From Nonomuraea guangzhouensis (GTDB lineage Bacteria > Actinomycetota > Actinomycetes > Streptosporangiales > Streptosporangiaceae), in the NCBI RefSeq assembly GCF_019396345.1, contig NZ_JAHKRM010000007.1, positions 331,535 through 395,534 of the forward strand: DNA of 64,000 bases. Direction: 5' to 3'. Each line of letters starts with the position of its first letter. The first letter of the stretch is position 1. The notes under the pieces were generated by a model that searched no databases, was not told where the DNA came from, and saw nothing but the letters and a program-made list of their open reading frames with translations. Made by a program: the position numbers and the translations under genes. Shown here piece after piece: positions 59,653 to 64,000 of the stretch.

Positions 59653-60654
59653 ATGAGGCACACCTCAGCGACCGCCGCCCTCCTCGCGACGGCGGTGATC
59701 GGCGGGCTGGGGATCATTCCCACCACAGCCCACGCTCAAGCAGGCTCATCCGAGGCCAGGGCGGCCTGGATCAAGTCCTGCGACGACAAGAAGAACGAGG
59801 CCGGCTACGCCTGCGGCCACTGGCAGCTCGTCATGCGGGACGGCAGGAAGATCGCCGTCAAGGACGCCGCCGCCAACGGGGTCGATGGCAAGGGCAGGAA
59901 GGTGGAGTACGCCGGCCTGTTCGCCATCAGCGGCGACGGCCACGTGATCGCCTACGAGCGGGCCCGCGACCATCGCATCGTCGTCCGGGGGACGACGGGC
60001 GGCCCGGTCAAGGTGCTGGCCGCGTCCCTGGTGCCGAAGCGGTACGGGACGGACTCGGCCTCTCTGTACCTGTCGCCCAAGGGAGACAGACTGCTGATCG
60101 ACCACACCGACGATCACGAGCGCGTCCCCGGCAAGGTGGTCACGATCGCCACCGGCAAGGTCGTCCAGGTGCCCGCCATGGGCGAGGTCAGGGGCTTCAG
60201 CGCCGACGGGGACGAGGTGCTGACCAAGGACTACAACAGCGACAACACCTCCACGCTGATCGCCTACCGGGCCGACGGCGGCTCGGTCAAGCGGACACCG
60301 CCGCAGGTCGTCGCGAACGCCGCCCTCACCACGCTGGCCGCGGACGGCAAGACGGTGGCGGTGATCGTCTCGGGGGACGAGGACGCCAAGAAGGCCCCGC
60401 GCTTGCGGATCTACGACCTGGAGACCGGGGACCTCTCCGCGGGCGTGGATCTCGCTCTGAAGCCGGGACAGACGCCGTACCTCGCCCGGTGGAGCGGGGA
60501 CGGACAGCTCACGGTGTTCCTCCAGTCAGGCGAGTACGGCACGACGGCGGTGGTACGGGTGCTCACCGCCGACGTGCGGACCGGCGCGGTCACGCGGACC
60601 GACAGGTATTCGATCAGCAAGACCAGGTACACCTTCAGCGTGGCAGGGGAGTGA
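59653..60654 (+). CDS. Secreted beta-propeller-like protein, paralogue 1
   Basis: A 333-residue exported protein: signal peptide with cleavage near AHA-QA, then a Cys pair (SCDDKKNEAGYACGHW) and WD40/TolB-like strands (ISGDGHVIAYERA, LYLSPKGDRLLIDH, FSADGDEVLTKDY). No enzyme motif. The next gene is a clear paralogue in both layout and motifs (FSADG, TPPQ). The 5' leader forms a hairpin over the ribosome binding site, so translation may be regulated. Confidence 0.8.
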   Translation: MRHTSATAALLATAVIGGLGIIPTTAHAQAGSSEARAAWIKSCDDKKNEAGYACGHWQLVMRDGRKIAVKDAAANGVDGKGRKVEYAGLFAISGDGHVIAYERARDHRIVVRGTTGGPVKVLAASLVPKRYGTDSASLYLSPKGDRLLIDHTDDHERVPGKVVTIATGKVVQVPAMGEVRGFSADGDEVLTKDYNSDNTSTLIAYRADGGSVKRTPPQVVANAALTTLAADGKTVAVIVSGDEDAKKAPRLRIYDLETGDLSAGVDLALKPGQTPYLARWSGDGQLTVFLQSGEYGTTAVVRVLTADVRTGAVTRTDRYSISKTRYTFSVAGE

Positions 60655-60659
60655 GGACC

Positions 60660-61634
60660 ATGAAGCTGAGGATCACCGTGGCGATCGCGGCAGGGCTGGC
60701 CGCCCTGATGACCGCGCCGACGGTCGCCCAGGCCGCGCCACACCACGAACACGACGGCATCCGCTACGCCTCGGTCAAGGGCTGCACCGTCAAGGGCGAG
60801 CAGCGGCCGTGCGGCAAGTGGCGGCTGATGATGCACAGCGGGGAGAAGGGCTCCCTGCCCGACGCCGAGACCATCGCCCGCGAGGCGAACGGCAAGTCGT
60901 CGGTCACCCAGGTCGCGCCCATCGCCGTCAGTGGTGACGGCCAGCGCGTCGCCTACTTCACCAAGGCCGGGCGGCTGGCCGTACGGACCATGGGCGGCGG
61001 GGTCAAGGTCTTCGCCAAGGACGCGCTGCCGCGCGTGGCCCAGTACAACGTGACGTTCAACCTCTCCGACGACGGCGGCCGGCTCGCGGCCGTCTTCGGC
61101 ACCGCCAAGGCGGTGCGGACGCGGATCTTCGACACCGCCACCGGCGCCCTGCTCGGCTCGACGCCCGGCGGCCAGTCGATGCTCGGCTTCAGCGCCGACG
61201 GCGGCGAACTGCTCACCGACACCGCCGGCGACGAGGGCGTCACGGACCTGATCGCCTACAGCGAGTCCGGCGAGCAGCTGTTCCGGACCACGCCGCCGCA
61301 GATCGTCTCCGCCAACACCCCGCAGGCCCTCTCGGGCGACGGCCGGACCACCGCGAACGTCGTCATGGGCGCCAAGCCCCAGCTCATCCTGTACGACATG
61401 CAGACCGACGAGGTCACCGCCCGCCGGAAGCTCAAGCTGCCCGCCGGCGACCTGCTCATGGTCGACTGGACCGGCGAGCAGCAGGTGACGCTGCACCTCG
61501 TGCAGTACCCAAACGAACGCAAGGCGAACAAGATGACGATCGTCCAGATCGACACCGGCACCGGGGCCGTCACGGTCCGGGACCACTACTCGCTCCTGAA
61601 GGACAGCTACGTCTTCGCGGCCTGCGGCGGCTGA
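60660..61634 (+). CDS. Secreted beta-propeller-like protein, paralogue 2
   Basis: A 324-residue exported protein, start ATG five bases after the stop of paralogue 1, with GTGAGGA as SD. Signal peptide (KLRITVAIAAGLAALMTAPTVAQA), a Cys pair (GCTVKGEQRPCGKW) at the same place as in paralogue 1, and propeller-like strands (VSGDGQRVAYFTKAG, FSADGGELLTD). The pair shares an operon and ends at a strong terminator. Function unknown. Confidence 0.8.
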   Translation: MKLRITVAIAAGLAALMTAPTVAQAAPHHEHDGIRYASVKGCTVKGEQRPCGKWRLMMHSGEKGSLPDAETIAREANGKSSVTQVAPIAVSGDGQRVAYFTKAGRLAVRTMGGGVKVFAKDALPRVAQYNVTFNLSDDGGRLAAVFGTAKAVRTRIFDTATGALLGSTPGGQSMLGFSADGGELLTDTAGDEGVTDLIAYSESGEQLFRTTPPQIVSANTPQALSGDGRTTANVVMGAKPQLILYDMQTDEVTARRKLKLPAGDLLMVDWTGEQQVTLHLVQYPNERKANKMTIVQIDTGTGAVTVRDHYSLLKDSYVFAACGG

Positions 61635-61645
61635 GCTCGGTCATG

Positions 61646-61677
61646 GTACGGCGGGGCTCGGGGGAGCCCCGCCGTAC
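61646..61677 (+). terminator. Strong intrinsic-type hairpin after the secreted pair
   Basis: Perfect 14-bp stem GTACGGCGGGGCTC/GAGCCCCGCCGTAC with a GGGG loop, 12 bases after the stop codon. No long U-run. Confidence 0.85.
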
Positions 61678-61704
61678 TCGTGTGTCCGGGCTTACGCTGC
61701 TGGA

Positions 61705-62268
61705 GTGGAGGTTCACTCGACCAGAGCGATGGCGGCGCGGGCCGTGGACCTGTGCGTGGCGCTGCTCCACGACGAACCGTCGCCGGAGTCGGTCGCGCGG
61801 GTGCTGCGCGACCACGGCGAGAGCGCCGGCCTGGACCTGGGCGAGGCCGACCTGGCGGCGATGCGCGCCGCGGCGGAGCGGCTCGTCGCCGTCTTCGCCG
61901 CCGCCGACCCCGGCACGGCGGCCGCCCACCTGAACGACCTGCTCGCCACGGTCGCGCGGGCACCCCGCCTCACCAGCCACGAGGGCACGACCCCGTGGCA
62001 CCTGCACGTGGACGGCGGCGACGACGCGCCGTGGGGGGAGTGGTTCCTGGCCTCCTCCGCGCTGGCGCTGGCCGTCCTGCTGGCCGATCACCAGCGCGTC
62101 CCGGGCGGGCTGTGCGCCTCGGTCACCTGCCGCCGGCCGTACCTGGACCTGGGAGGTGGCAGCCCGCGGCGCTACTGCAGCACCCGCTGCGCCACCCGTG
62201 AGCGCGTCGCCGCGCATCGCAGCCGGACGTCGGCCGGTCCCGCCGCCACCAAGGCGCAGCGTGGGTAA
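61705..62268 (+). CDS. CGNR zinc-finger / ABATE domain protein
   Basis: A 187-residue protein with GTG start. The N-terminal ABATE-like helical domain (LCVALLHDEPSPESVARVL) leads to a C-terminal zinc site with four Cys (LCASVTCRRP ... RYCSTRCATRERV). The CGNR box that names the family is CATR here. These proteins are presumed DNA-binding regulators; no target is evident. Confidence 0.85.
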   Translation: MEVHSTRAMAARAVDLCVALLHDEPSPESVARVLRDHGESAGLDLGEADLAAMRAAAERLVAVFAAADPGTAAAHLNDLLATVARAPRLTSHEGTTPWHLHVDGGDDAPWGEWFLASSALALAVLLADHQRVPGGLCASVTCRRPYLDLGGGSPRRYCSTRCATRERVAAHRSRTSAGPAATKAQRG

Positions 62269-62313
62269 CGGGCGTGACGGGCGGGAATGTCGGATACTGA
62301 GGGCGTGGGGATC

Positions 62314-62332
62314 GGCGGCCTGCGTGGCCGCC
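62314..62332. terminator. Hairpin 1 of a tandem pair
   Basis: GGCGGCC-TGCGT-GGCCGCC, seven-bp stem, downstream of the CGNR gene. Confidence 0.6.
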
Positions 62333-62367
62333 CCGGTCTGTACGGGCTGCGTGCCGTACAGACCGGG
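62332..62367. terminator. Hairpin 2 of a tandem pair
   Basis: Perfect 14-bp stem CCCGGTCTGTACGG/CCGTACAGACCGGG with an eight-base loop, directly abutting hairpin 1. It insulates the CGNR gene from the dioxygenase gene. Confidence 0.8.
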
Positions 62368-62434
62368 CGGGTGGGACGACGAGCCGCGCGCCCGGCCGCA
62401 CCGGCGGCCGGGCGCAGCCGGTCTGGGGCCTTAC

Positions 62435-62450
62435 TCGAATGGATGTTTGA
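62435..62450 (+). promoter_or_regulatory. LexA-like (SOS) box upstream of the AlkB-like gene
   Basis: TCGAAT-GGAT-GTTTGA matches the actinobacterial SOS box TCGAAC-N4-GTTCGA at 10 of 12 fixed positions. It lies 22 bases before the start codon. Confidence 0.6.
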
Positions 62451-62459
62451 ACGATCGCA

Positions 62460-62465
62460 TACACT
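62460..62465 (+). promoter_or_regulatory. -10 element for a probably leaderless message
   Basis: TACACT with seven bases to the ATG at 62473, the spacing expected if transcription begins at the start codon. No Shine-Dalgarno is visible. Confidence 0.6.
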
Positions 62466-62472
62466 CGATGTC

Positions 62473-63087
62473 ATGACGGCTGTTTTCCAGGCTTCTCTGC
62501 TCGGTGCCGATGAGATCGTCGGCTCGGCGATCCGCAGGACGCGGCTCGACCATGGGGCGTGGATCGACGTCGGGCCCGGCTGGCTGGCGGGGGCCGACGA
62601 GCTGTTCTCCCGCCTGTCCGAGGTGGTGCCGTGGCATGCGGAGCGGCGGCGGATGTACGACAAGGTGGTCGACGTGCCGCGGCTGCTCGCCTACTACGAC
62701 GAGGGCGAGCCGCTGCCCGATCCGGCGCTCGACGACGCCCTGCGCGCGCTCAACGACCGCTACGGGCAGGAGCTCGGGGAGCCGTTCCGTACGGCCGGCC
62801 TGTGCTTCTACCGCGACGGCCGCGACAGCGTGGCCTGGCACGGCGACACCCTCGGCAGGGGTGGCACCGAGGACACCATGGTCGCGATCATCTCGGTCGG
62901 CGCCCCGCGCCCGCTGCTGCTCCGGCCCCGGGGCGGCGGCGCGTCGATCCGGCACGACCTGGGGCACGGCGACCTCATCGTGATGGGCGGCAGCTGCCAG
63001 CGCACCTGGGAGCACGCGATCCCCAAGACGTCCCGCCCCACCGGGCCGCGCATCAGCATCCAGTTCAGACCCCGCGGCGTCCGCTAG
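62473..63087 (+). CDS. AlkB-like 2-oxoglutarate/Fe(II)-dependent dioxygenase
   Basis: A 204-residue oxygenase with the iron ligands His123 and Asp125 in WHGD and His181 in TWEHAIPK, and the 2-oxoglutarate Arg in ISIQFRPRG. The nucleotide-recognition lid lies before the core (PRLLAYYDEGEPLPDP). AlkB proteins remove alkyl lesions from DNA or RNA bases by oxidative demethylation. Start is the ATG at 62473; upstream in-frame codons run through the hairpins and SOS box. The LexA-like box suggests DNA-damage induction. Confidence 0.93.
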   Translation: MTAVFQASLLGADEIVGSAIRRTRLDHGAWIDVGPGWLAGADELFSRLSEVVPWHAERRRMYDKVVDVPRLLAYYDEGEPLPDPALDDALRALNDRYGQELGEPFRTAGLCFYRDGRDSVAWHGDTLGRGGTEDTMVAIISVGAPRPLLLRPRGGGASIRHDLGHGDLIVMGGSCQRTWEHAIPKTSRPTGPRISIQFRPRGVR

Positions 63088-63113
63088 GCGCGCCGCAGGT
63101 GGTGCGGGGGCAA

Positions 63114-63240
63114 TGAGGGCCGCCGCGCCGCTGAGGGCCGCGACGCGAGTCCGCTGAGGGCGGCACTGGGGCCTCTGAGGGCCGCCGCGCCGTTGAAGGG
63201 CCGGAGGGGGGCGATGAGGGCCGCCCCGCTGAAGGCCGGC
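63114..63240. repeat. Degenerate TGAGGGCCGCC repeats in an intergenic region
   Basis: Seven related copies of TGAGGGCCGCC begin at 63114, 63132, 63155, 63175, 63194, 63215 and 63230, spaced 15-23 bases. They fill the gap between the convergent dioxygenase and Ycf48-like genes (63088-63254). Confidence 0.7.
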
Positions 63241-63254
63241 GCGGCGCCGGGGGG

Positions 63255-64000
63255 TCAGTGTCGGCGCGCCGCCAGGCGGGCCACGCGGCCCTGCTCGCCG
63301 GAGGCCCAGCAGGCCAGGTCCGGTGTGCAGGAGACGGTGTCGAACGAGCCCGTGTCGAACGTCTGCCAGGCCGTCCCGCCCGAATACGTGACATCACTCC
63401 CGGACGGCCCCACCGCGATCGCCGCCACCGGCAGGTGCGGCACCCAGGCCACCCCCGACCGGTACGCGGGCGGCGGCGTGGCGGAGGCCCGCCAGGTCGC
63501 GCCGCCGTCCACGCTCACCGCCGACGCGCTGGGCGACTGCTGGTCGGCCCGGTAGTCGCCGCCCACCGCCAGACCCTTGCGCGGATCGCGGAAGGCCAGC
63601 GCGAAGACGCCGCGCGCCGGGTCGGCCGCCGGGATCGGCGTGTCCGCGACGGTCCAGGTGCGGCCCCGGTCGGCGGAGTGGAACACCCGCGAGCGCGCCG
63701 CGCCGCCGGTGGCCAGCCAGGCGTCCCGGCCGCCCGCCGTGACCAGGCACTGGCCGCTCGCCGCGAACCCGGCCTCACCCGGCAGGGCCGCCGGCATGCC
63801 GTCCGCCGGGAGCACCCGCCAGCTCGCGCCGCCGTCCTCGGTGGCGAGAATGCGGAACTTGCCGTCCACCGGGTCGCTCATCGCCAGCCCGTGCCGCCGG
63901 TCGAAGAACGCCATGCAGTCGTAGAACGCCTTCTGCTCGTCGTTCCTGAAGGTCTCGGTCCAGGTGCGGCCCGCGTCCTCGGTCCGGTAGACCCGCGCGT
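63255..64000 (-). CDS. Ycf48/BNR-repeat beta-propeller protein, C-terminal part
   Basis: The gene runs off the window: the frame is open from the edge and 248 codons are seen. Repeated blades carry the BNR/Asp-box pattern (RTEDAGRTWTE, TEDGGASWRV, SADRGRTWTV, SVDGGATWRA), as in Ycf48/Hcf136-type and sialidase-like propellers. A Cys-containing final blade (VSCTPDLACWASGEQGRVARL) closes the ring. Usually exported; the N-terminus is outside this window. No catalytic residues of sialidases are seen, so a binding role is more likely. Confidence 0.85.
   Translation of the reverse strand, partial: ARVYRTEDAGRTWTETFRNDEQKAFYDCMAFFDRRHGLAMSDPVDGKFRILATEDGGASWRVLPADGMPAALPGEAGFAASGQCLVTAGGRDAWLATGGAARSRVFHSADRGRTWTVADTPIPAADPARGVFALAFRDPRKGLAVGGDYRADQQSPSASAVSVDGGATWRASATPPPAYRSGVAWVPHLPVAAIAVGPSGSDVTYSGGTAWQTFDTGSFDTVSCTPDLACWASGEQGRVARLAARRH

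Noticed and set aside
62287..62472. An N-terminal extension of the AlkB-like protein
   Set aside because: The region encodes tandem hairpins and an SOS-like box, and the extension has no family similarity.
1..64000. tRNA, rRNA, CRISPR array or prophage genes
   Set aside because: I looked for T-loop-like motifs, regularly spaced identical repeats and phage structural genes and saw none that hold up by eye.

Overview
The window is very GC-rich, with GTG/TTG starts, ATGA/GTGA stop-start overlaps and gene families typical of filamentous actinomycetes: modular type I PKS, GlgA/GlgC, F420-type nitroreductase, CGNR and many LacI/TetR/DeoR/GntR regulators. I infer a Streptosporangiales-like organism (Nonomuraea relatives), but no rRNA or other phylogenetic marker is present to prove it.

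1-19.2 kb: the 3' end of a macrolactone biosynthetic cluster. Three co-directional PKS genes carry the last three modules: an incomplete AT-DH-ER-KR-ACP at the window edge, a full KS-AT-DH-ER-KR-ACP, and a final KS-AT-KR-ACP-TE. Read together they predict a chain end with 2-methyl, 3-hydroxy, CH2-CH2 at C4-C5 and probably 6-methyl, released by a thioesterase whose nucleophile is Cys instead of Ser. A cytochrome P450 and a ferredoxin-ferredoxin reductase fusion converge on the PKS genes and probably form one oxidation unit.

19.2-35.1 kb: mixed chromosomal genes. They include membrane and SUKH/LRR proteins, a DeoR regulator divergent from a DUF5107/TPR protein, an Rpn-family nuclease with a duplicated tail, a TetR regulator with twin operators, the divergent glgC/glgA pair of alpha-glucan synthesis, an NRAMP-like transporter, an OsmC protein and a Ddn-type oxidoreductase.

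35.1-48.8 kb: two sugar-uptake loci of the MalEFG type, each with its own LacI regulator. The first runs LacI, lipoprotein, two permeases, a secreted GH144/DUF3131-like hydrolase and a GH39 enzyme. The second runs on the minus strand as lipoprotein, two permeases and a GH5 enzyme, divergent from a LacI regulator. Both have clear palindromic operators.

48.8-59.6 kb: acetyltransferase, CbiX-like chelatase and an MFS transporter with a consensus CRP-type site. These are followed by a tightly overlapping operon of ECF sigma factor, membrane zf-HC2 anti-sigma factor, ABC ATPase, ABC permease and a membrane protein, then an SPFH protein and an MHS symporter divergent from a GntR/FCD regulator.

59.6-64 kb: two tandem paralogous secreted beta-propeller-like proteins (the first behind a hairpin that covers its ribosome binding site), a CGNR protein, an AlkB-like dioxygenase behind a LexA-like box, and an incomplete Ycf48-like propeller protein. 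I saw no tRNA, rRNA, IS element or CRISPR array. No gene-free stretch exceeds 300 bases.
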